A model generated the notes under the pieces. That model ran no database searches and was not told where the DNA came from. It was given only the letters and a program-made list of their open reading frames with translations. DNA of 64,000 nucleotides from Galaxea fascicularis (taxonomy: Eukaryota > Cnidaria > Anthozoa > Scleractinia > Euphylliidae): NCBI GenBank assembly GCA_948470475.1, contig OX419346.1, positions 4,725,231 through 4,789,230 on the forward strand, in the 5' to 3' direction. Below, in pieces: positions 13,216-24,085 of the stretch; within the stretch, counting starts at the first letter, position 1, and the number at the start of each line of letters is the position of its first letter. The translations under genes and the position numbers were made by a program.

Positions 13216-16200
13216 CCGATGGTCACAGTGGTCATTATTATTAGATAACGGGATGTCATTAGCAAGTTTAGGTCCTATTGATGAGAAATGATCATTGAAA
13301 GCATTCGACAAATAGGATGATTCAGATATTGTAGTACCATTAAGATTTATTTCTCTGATCGATGAACTGACAGCCGTGCGAGATGTAAGATCATTGATGA
13401 TTTGCCACGTTTTACGCGGGTCGCCATTGGTTTCGGTAAACTTATTATTGTAAAATAATTCTTTAGCAACTTCAACGTTATTTTTGTATACAAGACAGCT
13501 GTATCGCAACTACATGACAAGATTGTGCACTCCTCTATAGGAGGAGAACAGAAAATAAGCAAATAGCTTTGTTATATATTATTTGAGGGTAACATAGAAG
13601 AAAGCTGACAAACCCGTTGCCCACCTTAAATTCTTAGGAGGAACGGAGACACTAGTCAATGCATAAATCTACTATCTTCACAAATTTGTTTATTTGGCGG
13701 AAAATTCGCTCCCATATCATTAATCATTATTTAATGTACAAAACTTTCTTAACGATAATATTATTTCTGAACACTTCGTCACACACTCACTTGTGCAAAT
13801 AAAGTCAACATTGAAAATCTGTTTATTATTGAGTATTATTGGTGGGAACCGCGGGATGGGGTGGCCATTGTTAAATGAGTTGAATGAGTAGAGGAAGAAT
13901 GGGCCCGGGTGGGTGGAGTTGCTGTTGTAAGGCAGGTTTTGTGTGATGCAGTGGGTACTGGTGGAGGGCGGGTGGAACTGCAGCTGTCCTGGGAGTAGGA
14001 ACTGCCTCCTCAGGTCTGACTGCCCATTCTGGTCGATTTCTAAGGAGCATCAGGGTGTTGAAAACCTGTCATGTGCGTCTCTCCTTATCAGGTTTACCCT
14101 CGCTCTTGGATTAAGGTTCCTGATGTGGGCATCATCAAGAGCTTTTTTGACTTTGATCATTGCTGACCTTTCCCAGGGCAACTTCTTTACTAGATACCCA
14201 GCAAGGTGACTCTCTCCATTTTCATCCTCAGAAAAGTCTGAGCTTGTGTAGGTAGGGCTCTGTATAACAACCTCTACCATGGCCTTTTTCTCCTCTGACC
14301 AATGCATCTTTCTGAGGGAAGCAAGTATCTTTTGAAGTTTGTTTAATTTTCGTTATCTTTTTTTATTTTTTATTCCTTTTCTTTCTTTCTTTCTTTTCTT
14401 TTTTTTTTTTTTTTTGTCAGTGGTATGCTATGAAGTTCTCCCAAACCCTGACTCTCATTTCAGAGAAAAGTGCAGACACGCCTCGATTTGCCGTTTTTGT
14501 ATACGGTCGCTTTTATACGTCAGAACGCTTCGGCATTGTCAAAGGACCTCGGTTTTTAGTAATTGGTTTTTCTATTTTTCTCAAGATTTGCAATAAAAAG
14601 AAAACGAAAAAAAAAAAGACCCTGCTGTGGCTCCCTTTCAAAACAATTTCTCATGTGAAGCCACGTAATAATGTTCTCCCTGCCATCCAAACGGTAGTTA
14701 TTGATTTATAATACCACAATTTCCGTAATATTCTTCAGCGTTTTATTCTTTATGGCTTTGTCACCAGTTAATGGCGGTTTCTCTGAGTGGTCAAACTGGA
14801 CCAGGTGCGATGGCCAAGAGGGGTGTGGCACTGGTTACCAACTGCGCACTCGGCGTTGCACAAATCCTACCCCAGATTACGGCGGAAGAAATTGTGAAGG
14901 AACTTTGGCGGAAGGTCGGACATGCCAGCTGAAAAGAAGTGAAGGTAGTTAAATTGCTAGTCTCGAATCCTCCTTAATTTAGTTATCTTCCAGGTTGGTT
15001 TGGGGAATATGGAGTCTGGTAAAAGATGGACTGCGCATGCGAGAGGGAAATTGTTTAAGTCTGTAGATGGGCTCTCTTGTCCTTTTAGCTCTTTTGTTGA
15101 GAATGTGCACCTAACCCCAAGATATTTTTTCGCTAAAGTAAACCTTTGCACCTGTTCAAAACGTATTGCTACTTTTTTTAGCATTTGCTTTCACCAAATC
15201 TTGACTTTTTGTGGCCTTCAAAACTGGGCATTATTTGTTTCATGACCTAGTCAGAAGAAGCGTGGCTCTGTCCCTGATTTGACGTCTCAAACTGATTGTG
15301 AAAAAATCAGGAAGAGACCCACGCCCCTCCACGGTCGTGAAACAAATGATGCTTAGTTTTTCGTAAGTTTTGAAGGTTATGAAATGTCAGGGTTTGGTAA
15401 AAAAAATTATTTTGGCGGAAAAAAGTATTTTGAAGTTAGGTGCAGAAGAGAGCTTGGAGGAGTTCGATACCGAGGACCACTGACCACTGTTAGTTTAAGT
15501 CGACAAATTGGACAATACTTGTCTTAGAGTAACTTGCGACGCCTTAGACACCTCTGCAGGTAAAAGGACAGTCGGTCAAAACTATAATCAAATTTGTATT
15601 TGATGCTATTGTTAAGACTGAAATTCTACCTGACATGGTTATGGAATAACATTTTTCATTTTACGCAGCCGATCAGCCAAGTGTCAGTTCAAGGACGTCG
15701 GATGATAAGAATGACGATGATAAATACTGTAAGTCAGTAAATAAATATATTAGTAGAGTTTAATATACTGTATCAGAAATATAAGTTCATTCATTGAAGA
15801 TTCATTGAATGATTTATCGACAGAATCAAAATAGGCAACTTCTAAATTTCACTCCAGAATGCACGCTTAACTATTGCGTACTAGTTTTACAATGCTTTCG
15901 AGTGGTATACCACGGAATATCCCTGACACGAATCGCTTGTATCTTCTTCGTTAGATACTCGCCTAAAGACTCTTGTGTACACGAAGAAATGCAAGTTAAG
16001 TGACAAGAGGGATGTATCGTGGCATATCACGAGAAATACTTTCACACATAACTATTGTAAACCACGTCATAAAACAGATAGAAGGTGGTGTTCGAGCCAA
16101 ACATTCACGCATTCTAAAAACACTCGTGAAATAAATCGTTTAACAGTTTACCATTTTTGCCGTCCCGTTTTGCGTTTTAACCGACAAACCGTCCCCGCTA

Positions 16201-17210
16201 TTTTATGGTGCACGACGGGATGGTTAGGTGGAATACCAACAAATATGCAGCAATGTCCCTGCATTTTCATTGGCTGTATTTTCGATGCCATGGTATAAAC
16301 ATGCATGTACGGCCATGGCAAGATGCATCAGCACCCGTATACACCATTGCCTGGATTCAGGATATGTACAAAAATGTAAACAGTTCAAGTACAGTCCGTA
16401 CAATCAGACAGCTTAAGTAAGCATATACGAGGTATAAGCCATGTGCACGGGCTCATTGCACACCCTTATATTTGTTATTTCTTTGCAATTGCATTAAAAC
16501 TCTTTTTTAGTCTTCTAAACCCATATTATTTTCCCAAAATAAATACCAAAGGAACGTTGTAGTCCCTTTTTATATCCTTTCCTTCACTTTTTCTGTCATC
16601 TTTTTAGTTGAAGAACTATATTTTATGCATTGTTGGTATATAAGTCCTTTTATGTTTTGGATTGGTCACTAAAAGTTACATAATGCCAAGATCAGTCAAC
16701 TCAGAATAACTAAATTTAATTGGCTCATCGCTCTCCATTATTTGACAAAAAACAATGACAAATTAAAAGCGAAAAAACGTGACTACAGCTAATTGTACAC
16801 AGTTCAGTAAACAGTTAAGACCAGGGTGCTTACCATTTACACGATCCATCCGGGCGGAAATTTGAGGTGTAGATATTCAACGCCGCAGCTTGTCTAAACG
16901 CAAGATGGATGACTCACAAATTTTACTAGTATCAGTTGAAAAGCTAAAAAATAACAGGAAAAGTGCATTGATTTAGCCGATGGCCCATAATATCTGAAAC
17001 GTTCCAAATGGAATGGTATCAGGGTACCATTTGATTTTCCAACCAGAATTTCCGGGTTTTCCGTGTAAATGGACCCCTGGTAAGATGTGCTTTATCTTAT
17101 ATCTTATATTATGTTTTCTTTTGAAAGTTATTCCACTAGTGGTGGTCGCTGCAGTGTTTGGTTTATGTATTGTCATAGTTATTGGTGTTGGCTGTGTGAT
17201 GTACAAGTAA
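3186..17210 (+). CDS. F5/8C-TSP1-TSP1 single-pass membrane receptor (kinase-less form)
   Basis: Exons are 3186-3258 (or 5555-5627), 9166-9330, 9454-9578, 10318-10459, 11251-11421, 14768-14944, 15669-15728 and 17128-17210. All boundaries are GT/AG and phases agree; the sum is 996 bp (331 residues plus stop). Order: signal peptide (about 1-19), F5/8C discoidin domain (about 26-168), TSP1 (169-225), TSP1 (226-284), acidic Ser/Asp stalk (285-304), TM helix (about 306-327), and a tail of only a few residues. F5/8C domains bind glycans, collagen or lipids; TSP1 repeats mediate adhesion. With almost no cytoplasmic tail, it would bind or compete rather than signal alone. An AATAAA lies at 17268-17273, 58 bases after the stop. 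The same upstream exons may also feed the kinase exons at 25432-39597. Confidence 0.8.
5555..5627 (+). CDS. signal-peptide first exon, copy 2
   Basis: Same 73-bp exon as at 3186, with one amino-acid difference (Phe8 to Leu, TTC to CTC) and the same GTAAATG donor and phase. The open frame, start codon and donor are all intact, so both copies could be functional alternative first exons. It is the nearer one to the next coding exon at 9166. Confidence 0.75.
6693..7019. mobile_element. foldback/MITE inserted in duplication copy 2
   Basis: Terminal inverted repeats AAGGCTGGTTTTCACCAGCG and its near-complement (CGCTAGTGAAAACCAGCCTT). The interior has many CATAAGC motifs on the left half and GCTTATG on the right half, so the whole element can fold on itself. 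No coding capacity. The matching position of copy 1 (about 4460-4490) lacks it. Confidence 0.85.
8079..8309. mobile_element. MITE with GGGCCCGGTTG inverted termini
   Basis: Left end AGCCCCAGGGCCCGGTTG, right end CAACCGGGCCCAGGGCTT. The complementary subterminal stretches (ATCCAAGATTAA / TAATCCTGGATTAGG) extend the stem. The flanks TTTATGAGGTTCAG and TTTATGAGCTTCA are similar, which looks like a diverged target duplication. The open frame across it is not a gene. Confidence 0.75.
8395..9035. mobile_element. 370-bp MITE family, copy A, interrupted by a second element
   Basis: Starts AGGGAGCTTAAACAACG and ends CTTAAGCTCCCT after removing the nested insert (8762-9024). It shares the interior CGATTATTCCAATTTGTTTAAC, ACTGGCGAGCTGTCCAG and CACGTTGTTGTTTTGCAGAGG with copies at 33640, 47901 and 55024. 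Termini are rich in GACGACGGCAACG. No protein is encoded. Confidence 0.88.
8762..9024. mobile_element. nested MITE with TTAA target duplication
   Basis: Inverted termini CCTGGCAAACGAGGACAC and GTGTCCTCGTTTGCCAGG. It is flanked by TTAA (8758-8761 and 9025-9028), which are the two halves of the host MITE terminus GCTTAAGC. TTAA duplication is typical of piggyBac-type elements. The interior repeats ACAAAATGTTTC and AATGTTGCG motifs in both orientations. Confidence 0.82.
9166..10459 (+). CDS. F5/8 type C (discoidin) domain exons
   Basis: Three exons (9166-9330, 9454-9578, 10318-10459) encode one discoidin domain. Visible family features are PGCGSLLTDR near the start, NAWCSRDLDRLQYLRIDL (the usual WC...YLQIDL strand), ISGFEVQGR, VTKFQIRYT and the closing CLRVELYGC. 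Intron phases are 1-1-0-1, as in the two paralogous loci downstream. The domain is somewhat shorter than the usual 150 residues between conserved blocks. Confidence 0.88.
11251..11421 (+). CDS. thrombospondin type 1 repeat exon 1
   Basis: Phase 1-1 exon of 171 bp. It carries the TSP1 signature WSDWSYCSNSCGNGKKVRYR followed by NCSNPTPANDG and the closing Cys pairs. The WSxW motif is the usual C-mannosylation site. The donor GTAGG is followed within 9 bp by a SINE-like repeat. Confidence 0.92.
11431..11704 (-). repeat. tRNA-related SINE-like repeat unit in an intron
   Basis: A 36-bp direct repeat (AAATGAAGAATGATCGTCGC...) occurs at 11431 and again at 11668. Between them the minus strand reads like a decayed tRNA: GGCTTCATAGCTTAAATAG followed by TAGAGCATCGC (A-box-like) and GGTCTTGGGTTCAATGACC (B-box-like). 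It starts 9 bp after a splice donor. Confidence 0.6.
12644..13562 (-). mobile_element. non-LTR retrotransposon (LINE) reverse transcriptase fragment
   Basis: Read on the minus strand the pieces run in LINE order. 13509-13210 encodes the linker before the RT (GDPRKTWQIINDL ... LSNAFNDHFSSIGPKLA). After an (AAT)n expansion, about 13090-12660 encodes RT blocks including FPDDWKLPKVTPIFKQGD, NNYRQISAISAVAKVFKRIV and LSRYQSGFRSFHSTVTALLE. The frame is broken in places and stops before the catalytic YxDD block, so it is a dead 5'- and 3'-truncated copy. The blocks fit a CR1/L2-type clade; the exact clade is uncertain. Confidence 0.88.
13154..13214. repeat. (ATT)n microsatellite inside the LINE fragment
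   Basis: About 20 uninterrupted ATT units. On the minus strand they read as Asn codons (AAT) between two parts of the LINE open frame, so the expansion arose inside or after insertion of the element. Confidence 0.95.
13871..14307 (-). pseudogene. degenerate protein-coding fragment, unrecognised, possibly transposon-derived
   Basis: The minus strand from 14307 encodes 85 residues with a strongly protein-like composition (acidic SSDFSEDENGE, then YLVKKLPWERSAMIKVKKAL and NPRARVNLIRRD). Its frame ends at RFSTP; a shifted frame continues at about 14040 with RPEWAVRPEEAVPTPRTAAV to a stop at 13871. The continuous sense across two frames suggests one former gene with a frameshift. I do not recognise the family. 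It lies in the intron between the two TSP1 exons, on the opposite strand. Confidence 0.45.
14768..14944 (+). CDS. thrombospondin type 1 repeat exon 2
   Basis: Phase 1-1 exon of 177 bp encoding VNGGFSEWSNWTRC, then GCGTGYQLRTRRCTNPTP and the closing Cys residues. The acceptor is CACCAG and the donor GAAG|GTAGTT. It is paralogous to exon 11251-11421 and to the TSP1 exon at 62862. Confidence 0.92.
15104..15441. mobile_element. foldback MITE, copy 1
   Basis: Ends TGCACCTAACCCCAAG and GAAGTTAGGTGCA are complementary. Long internal arms match each other (TTCGCTAAAGTAAACC..., ATTTGTTTCATGAC... / GTCGTGAAACAAATGAT...) around a central GATTTGACGTC. A related copy lies at 27128-27560. No gene. Confidence 0.75.
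15669..15728 (+). CDS. short acidic stalk exon
   Basis: Sixty-base phase 1-1 exon encoding ADQPSVSSRTSDDKNDDDKY, between acceptor TTACGCAG and donor T|GTAAGT. The Ser/Asp-rich stretch links the second TSP1 repeat to whatever follows: the TM exon at 17128, or the Ig exon at 25432. Confidence 0.65.
17128..17210 (+). CDS. terminal transmembrane exon of the short receptor form
   Basis: After acceptor TTTTGAAAG the frame reads FIPLVVVAAVFGLCIVIVIG, then VGCVMYK and TAA: a 20-22 residue helix and almost no tail. Phase 1 matches the stalk exon. An AATAAA follows at 17268. A donor inside the last codons (TACAA|GTAACA) could instead join 17636, replacing the last residue with KTIPWTR and a stop at 17655-17657, with AATAAA at 17857. 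Confidence 0.75.
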
Positions 17211-17635
17211 CAACGTAACAGGTGACTTCCGGTCTTTAATTTTGTTTGAACAAGAATTCTATACGAAAATAAATTTAAAAAAGCTATATTGGACATTAAA
17301 TGATTAACTTTTATTCTGTGCCGGAAACTTCGATGACTAAAATGAGTAACCCCCCCCCCCCCTTCCCCTGCCCCATTACCCTATTCAGACTTGTCTTATT
17401 ACGTGTCAAGAGACCGGGGGCAAGAGGGGTGGGTGGGGTCAAATGATTGCTAAGGCCTATTGACGCTCGTCCCGGCCTCGTTCCCTAAGAAACCGAAAAA
17501 AAGGTTGCATTTCTATGTGCTCGACGCAATTTGATTTCCATGGTAACTTCGAATAAAACTAAGGTGGGATAAGACAACAATATCAGCATGTGAGATAGTC
17601 AGCTTACCAAAATGTATTTATTTTCTTTCCATTAG

Positions 17636-17862
17636 GACGATTCCTTGGACAAGGTAGACTCTCACCACGTTTAGAGACGCCGGGAGAACGAGAAAATTAA
17701 TTTAAGTATTTCTTAATCAAGCTCACCACTAAGCAGCAGCATAAAATGCTCTGATCGTGTTATGACTGCAAGAAGCGTGAAGCGTGTAGCCCAACTCTGA
17801 GGGGCAATTGTTGGATACACTGTGAATAAGTAGTCATAAATACAAAGTTGTAAATTAATAAA
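17636..17862 (+). other. possible alternative last exon and 3' UTR of the short form
   Basis: Acceptor TTTCCATTAG at 17626-17635. Joined to donor 17206|GTAACA it gives a tail of seven more residues and a TAG at 17655-17657. An AATAAA sits at 17857-17862. It could equally be plain 3' flank. Confidence 0.35.
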
Positions 17863-20203
17863 ACTAAGTTAGAAATGACCAGTCTCGTTTAAAATGTTTG
17901 TTTTATTTAATTTTCACGAGAACTCAGGGATTTTCTTGGTGCAGTACGTATCATAATAATAATCATCATCATCATCATCATCTTTATTATGCTTAAGTTA
18001 ATGTACACATTTTGTTATTACAATCTAGTAAATTTACAATTTTTAGCAGTAATTATATATAGAACAAGGATGGGCAAGCCACTAGGAAGCTAAGTCAACC
18101 AGTTAGGTTTTCTTGTTAGCTCCTTGAACAATTACAGTTCTTAGAAACAGACAAGAAAGTGTGAAGTAAAATAAAAAAATAAAAAAACAATCCAGCTTGC
18201 TTGCACTCAAGGGCCTGGTTTCTAAAACAGTGGAATGTCCCACACAGTTTGCCACTTAACGATGTCCATCGTGAATAATCGAGAAAGTTAAATAAGAATT
18301 TTGGGAAAGCAATCTTTAACTTCGAGGGATCCCTATTTTGGTGCGTCATGAAATGCTAGCGATAACTTGGATGTTGGCAGCAACTTAAACACAGATTTTT
18401 TTTTTGCATGATTAGTCACTGTGAAATTTCTTTACCGCACATTAAAACAGCACCATGGGAAAGAGTTCGTATTCGAGGTTTGTTAATCTCCTGTAGGACC
18501 GTCCACCTGATCGGATTTGGGCAAGTGTCAATTGTATGACGCCCCCCAGCCTATCAGCTGTTGTCTCATAATGCGCCCTAAAATGGATTTTTTTGATGGG
18601 ATGATACCAGGCCTCTCCAACTTTTCATCTCAGAATTTCGCCCGAGCAACCTCCCCTTCCCCACTTTCTTTGATTTTTTTTTTGGAGGGGGGGGGGGAGG
18701 CAGCACCCTTCCTTAAAAGCCATGTTGTTGGCGTCCTCACCCCCCAAATCCCATCAGCCCTCTCCCCTCCCCCCTTCCCATGAAAAATGAACGGTCCCTG
18801 TTCCCACCGGTAGAAAAGAAGATGTAACGCAGATGGTTTTTCGTTCGATCCCTAAACAAAATAGGCCTTTGTTGAGTTTATTGGAAAATGGCAAGTTAAT
18901 AAGATAAAGAACACAAGCTGTGAGAATCGAACTTCGAAATCTTAAGAGTAGGGAAAACGAACTCAGGGATCTCAAAGGCGACTAATGTATCATCACTGTG
19001 TCACGCGAAGGAATAATGCAACACGGAATGTATCGGGAAAAAAAAAGGAAACGGGAGAAAGACTTTCTAACCAAAAAACCGAATTCAGGCAAGCAATGCA
19101 TTTGATATAGGAGCAACATATCATCGATTTTAGTGCTCGTAATGAAATGTTTTTGATGATATTTTTATGAATCGCGTACCCTGTACAAGCCTTGCTCGTC
19201 TTGCCGCTTACCGTGCTAACTCGACAGCCCCTTGACCTTTCAATTTCACTGGAAGTAGGCCTGTTTTTCAGACCAAGCGAGAAGAAGACATGAAATACAA
19301 GTCAAGTAAAAAAGAAAAAAGTCAAGTATTTTTAACGGATTAATAACTGGCAACAAGTAGCGGTTTGCATTCCTCTCCCGCTTCCCACCCTCTTAGAACA
19401 CCCGCTTCCAGCCCTTTTCTCTCCCGCCTTCCTGACCCCTCCCGCTCTCTGTTCTCCCGGGATCTCACCCCCCTGATTTGATTCCCAGCAGACTGATCTG
19501 ATTCCCTCACATCAGTCACTGAGCAAATAAAATCTGGCGACTTGGGCGCTCCGTTGCTGGATTTCTACAGAACGAAAGAAGACTGAAGAAGAACCAGCGA
19601 CTGCTTGCAGGCAGTGCACAGGCAGTGAACGTCGACCAAGGCTTTTTAATGAAATACCGGGTGATGACAGAGTAAGGTCCGCCTCAGACGCCGTACTTCA
19701 GCCGATCGGAATCGAATTCAACGATTAGACCGGCCTAAATTAATTAATCCCGGCTGAATTGATTCAGACGTCGAACTTTATTCGGCCAAAATTAATTCAC
19801 TGAAGAAAATTAAGATTCGGTCAACGGTTTAGCACACAATTGTAAACATGGCGCACGCCTAGATCTGCAAACAAGAGCCTTTCTTCGGTTCAAAATGCTA
19901 CTATCCATCCCTGACGTCCGTGGACAAGGGTTTTTTTTTTATCCCACTTCACGGACCGTTCTATGTTTCCGAAATACTGATCACCTGATGCCTTTCCGCA
20001 TGCTCTCATGTAAAAACAGTATGAAAAATACAGAAAAATAATTTATGCAGTTGATTCGGCTCATGTGCCGGTCTACAGCCGTTCTTCCCGGCGGAGTCAG
20101 GCGGGATTAATTGGCTCAGCCGGTCTAAATTAAATCAGCCGTTCCCAACTGATTCAGAACTGATTCAGAACTTAGGGTGTGACTTTCTTGAATCCAACAA
20201 CGT

Positions 20204-20976
20204 CACCTCTTGTGTGTCCGTTGTGCTTTTTCGTCATTTTCGCTGTTTTGGGCTTTTTATGCCACCACTGTTCTTCCCTTCATAAGACGGAGTCAAGGCA
20301 GCACACACGGGTTTCGACCGTTTTCAACTCGGAGGCGGTTTGCATACAGAAAATCCATCCGATCGGAATTTTTTTCGCCCACAGTTAAGGTTCTATCATC
20401 CTTGCACCCGCACAAATGTCTCTTCTTCGAAAATCCTCGCGCATTACGCTGAAAACGAGCATTTTCCACCGCCGATTCCACAATCGCTTCTTCCTGCCCC
20501 ACCTTGTGTATTGTTATCGGTCACGGCCGCGGAAGAGGCTTGGGCCAAACGTAAAATTTCGCGCTACCCAGGGTGGTACAGTCAATTAATGTACATGACT
20601 TACCCCATACCCTGAGTGAAGTATCGCCTCGCTCCATTGTCCCGATCAACTAATGGCATAGCGAGGTGACGCTCGAGGGTCTCTTCGCCTTTGATAACAT
20701 TGGAGTGCTCGCAGTCGTGCTTGTAAGGACTCGTGGAAAACCCCGCAGAATATTCAAATCGCGTCCGTTGTTTATCTTTCGTCGCGTCACCTCGCTATGA
20801 AGGGAAAAAAACAGTCGTGGCATAAAAAGCCTAGTCTCCTTCGCAGCCGTTTTTAGGCTCGTCACGCAACGCTTCTCTCCGTTGCGTGACGAGCCTAAAA
20901 ACGGCTGCAAAGGAGACTATAAAAAGCCCAAAACAGCGAAAATAACGAAAAAAGCACAACGGACACACAAGAGGTG
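20204..20976. mobile_element. long-TIR element with nested insertions
   Basis: The left arm CACCTCTTGTGTGTCCGTTG (from 20204, continuing to about 20290) is complementary to the right end (CAACGGACACACAAGAGGTG, ending 20976). The right arm is split by the hairpin element 20832-20918. A further inverted pair, ATAGCGAGGTGACGC (about 20657) and GCGTCACCTCGCTAT (about 20784), marks another inner element. Non-coding. Confidence 0.75.
20832..20918. mobile_element. 87-bp near-perfect hairpin element with 10-bp target duplication
   Basis: Two 39-bp arms (20833-20871 and 20880-20918) are complementary with one mismatch around an 8-base loop. The element is flanked on both sides by ATAAAAAGCC (20822-20831 and 20919-20928) and splits the right arm of the host element exactly there. 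Confidence 0.88.
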
Positions 20977-23687
20977 AGTTTGTTTTAATCATCTTACTTA
21001 AAAAAAAAGTGGATATTTCAAAGTATTTAGCGTTGTAAATCAACGATGTTTTATTTCCCATACAACATTAGTTCTCAACGGTTCTCATGTAACCTAACAC
21101 CGCGTAAGATGAAAGGTCACGTTCCAACTCGCACAGCCGTGACGCCTAAACGATTAAATAGACAATTCTTCGCTTTCTCCAGTAACGTGAGCTTGGGATG
21201 CCTGTGGTCACTGTCTACAGTTGGCGGCAGTTCACTTTCAGCCCTACATGGGCGACTATATGTTTCTTTAGCGCTTCTAAAGAGCAATGTTCTTTATGCA
21301 GTGGGAGTCTAACTAGTTCCTGACCCCCGAAGAAACCCAGTGATCCAGGAGATTTAGGATCCACGTAGTAAACGACACTCTCTATCACACAAATCTGTCT
21401 GTTTCTCTCCATAATGATACTATGAAATTCGATTCGATTCGGCTCGGCTGAAGCGGTCCAAACCTAAAAATAGATTTGGTAAACGAATTAACAGATGGTA
21501 ATTATGCTGATGCCCAGCGCTGAGAGAAAGTATTGTTTGATCACGAATTGAGAGACAGGAAGAGAATGCTGCAAAGGTGATTCCCGTTTGTTTGTTTGTT
21601 TGCTTGCTTGTTTTAAAACAAGTATAAAATGTTCTGACGACACCTAACACTAGTAATAGCAAGCATCCAGTGCATATTATGAAGAGACTGCTAACTTGAA
21701 ATGTCACGCGTTGAAACTCGATCAGGATCTATCTTCTCGCAAGAAAACTAGCCCTGAGAAACGCGGTTGAAATGCAGATCCAATTCAGTGCGGATGAGGC
21801 TACAGAGCCGCACCACGTTTCCGAAGCATTGAGGTTTTTTCTCGAATGGAGCCACTGCTTTCAGCAAAAGCAATGGTAAGTACAGCAAGTTATGTCTGAA
21901 AACAGAATCACAATCACGCGGTGTCAACCCAGACTGAAAATTTACTCACGACTGATCGTAATGTAAATAACTCCTAGTCGCCAAGTCAAGAGAGGCAAGC
22001 AGCTCCCAATACGGAAATAACAGAGTTTTCCTTGATCTGATAGAGCACACCGCTGTAAACAGCCAAATTTAACTTCAGTACCCGCTAATTTCTAGTTACT
22101 GGTTTGATCTTTCGAGTCTGACGTGAATGCGGTCTGGAAATTTGGACGTGAAGAACGGCGTTAAGTTACATGTTCCGTCGTTACACAGACGTACACTGAG
22201 CCAAGGCTTGAACGTTTTGACGCGTACCTGTTAATTAAAAATTAATGTTCTTGATTAACTTTTAACTATTAGATCAAGGCTCCGCAGAGGGATGTACATT
22301 ACCAACTCATATTTATCCCCTCATAGCACTCTGCACGAATGCAAGTAAGTAAACATTAACGAGATCCGTTTACAGGTGCCTGCTCTGACTGAAGAGCGAA
22401 ACATCTGTTTTTGTTCTGTTGTCGTCCATTATTAATCGAAGCACGAGAAAGAAAAAAATAGGGTAAGATTTTAATATCGATCGTTGTTTACCATTTAGAT
22501 CACGGTAGTGCGTCTTGATATAGCGCCTACAATGTTCAGTTACGTTGATATTGGCTTAAAAATATGCCGCTGTCAGAGTATTAGCCAGTTTTGTCAGACG
22601 TGACAAATCATGGCAATGTGCATTAATGATTCAAAACACAATGTCTGCTTAACTGAAGTTGCGAAAGCTGCACGATTTCTGAAGTTAACCATTAGACTGA
22701 AATTAAAAGAGAATACAGCATGGTCTGGCGGAAAGCAGCCTCTCTCCTCTTCTCAGTCTGCTCAGTACCCTGATTCACTGTTAGCAAGTGCCTCGGGGCG
22801 GGTGCTTGAATAGATACAGCTCTTGCGTTTGATCTGCCGATGTTGAAGAAAGCCGAAGACCTGCTCGCATCCGCTATCCTTACGAGGAAATGTTAGAGTC
22901 ATTGACTGTTATATTTACTATTTTATTGTCCTTCGTGAATAATTAATTGAATCGTAGCAAAATTGGATTATACAGCTTCAGCAACGCAATCCAACTCTCA
23001 GTTGAACGTTTTTGATCGAAATAAGTGCTACAAATTAAATATTCCCTCTCCGCGATAATTTCGCCTCGTCGCCTGCGGGAAAGATGCCATAATGAAGGCC
23101 TCGTTCGTTTTCTTTTGAGATTAACTTTCTTGCATGACCCCAAAATGTATTCACCAGGAAAGATGGGCGTTTTTTTTACCGCAACATATAAATTGTTTCT
23201 GTCTCAAAAGAGGATTTAAGTACAAGAGTCTCCAATCCTTTTCCTTGTCGTATTGTTCCTGATTTTTTGTATGGAATCTCACCCAGCTATCAAATATGTC
23301 ATTTTTTTTGCGATAGATTCGCTTTCAGTTTTTACCAGGCTGAAACACGATAGAAGAAGATTAATTTAGCTCATGTAAATTTGCTCCGGCAACGCCTCCA
23401 TTATTATTAAAAATAATGATTAAGCACCGTTTCAGCGTTCTTTATAAGTAACCTTGGCCGCGATCAGTTTTCACGCTGATTTGCGCTCTCCAAGCATGAC
23501 CTTATTTCCGCCTAAATTCTGTGGCGATAAATAAGATATCGAGATATTAATCCCAGTTGGATAACCTCTAACCTTTCCCACTTATACTGGACTGTGCGAC
23601 AATGCGTTGTTTTCGTTGGCACAACATAACTCTACGCCTCGCGCGATTTCACAAAAATTGGAATCTTTGCGTGTGCACAAAAAGAAA

Positions 23688-24085
23688 CAGGGGCACCCAA
23701 CGAGAATATAGTTCAAAACCACTTAAACATAGCATTGTTGAACGTATTTTAGTATTTAAACGATAGATATAGGCATATTTTTATCTCCTAAAAATTTTTC
23801 ATCTGTTCGGATTTCCTAGCTGAAAGTTTAGTGATCCGAAAATTATAGGGATCAAAACTTACCTTTTCGAAAATTTCAGCCAGAAATAAGGCTCCCGAAA
23901 ATTCTAGGTGACCTTTTTAGGGTAAAAATCCGTTAAAAATGGGCAATTATACCATTTTTTAGATGTTCGAAAATCCTAGGAGAGGCAGGCAAGCAAGAAA
24001 TTTTACAACAGATGTTCCGAAATTTCTAGATCTCAAATCGTCTTCCGAACAGATATTTTCCGAAAATTGACGTTAGGTGCCCCTG
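23688..24085. mobile_element. hAT-like MITE (CAGGGGCACC termini)
   Basis: Termini CAGGGGCACCCAACG and CGTTAGGTGCCCCTG are complementary with one mismatch. AAGAAA flanks both sides as a possible target duplication. CAGGGG ends resemble the hAT superfamily, though the expected 8-bp duplication is not clean. The interior is rich in CCGAAAATT motifs and has no coding frame. Confidence 0.75.

Noticed and set aside
20340..20615. 91-codon open frame with Pro-rich end
   Set aside because: It lies inside a non-coding long-TIR element with frames open in several directions.
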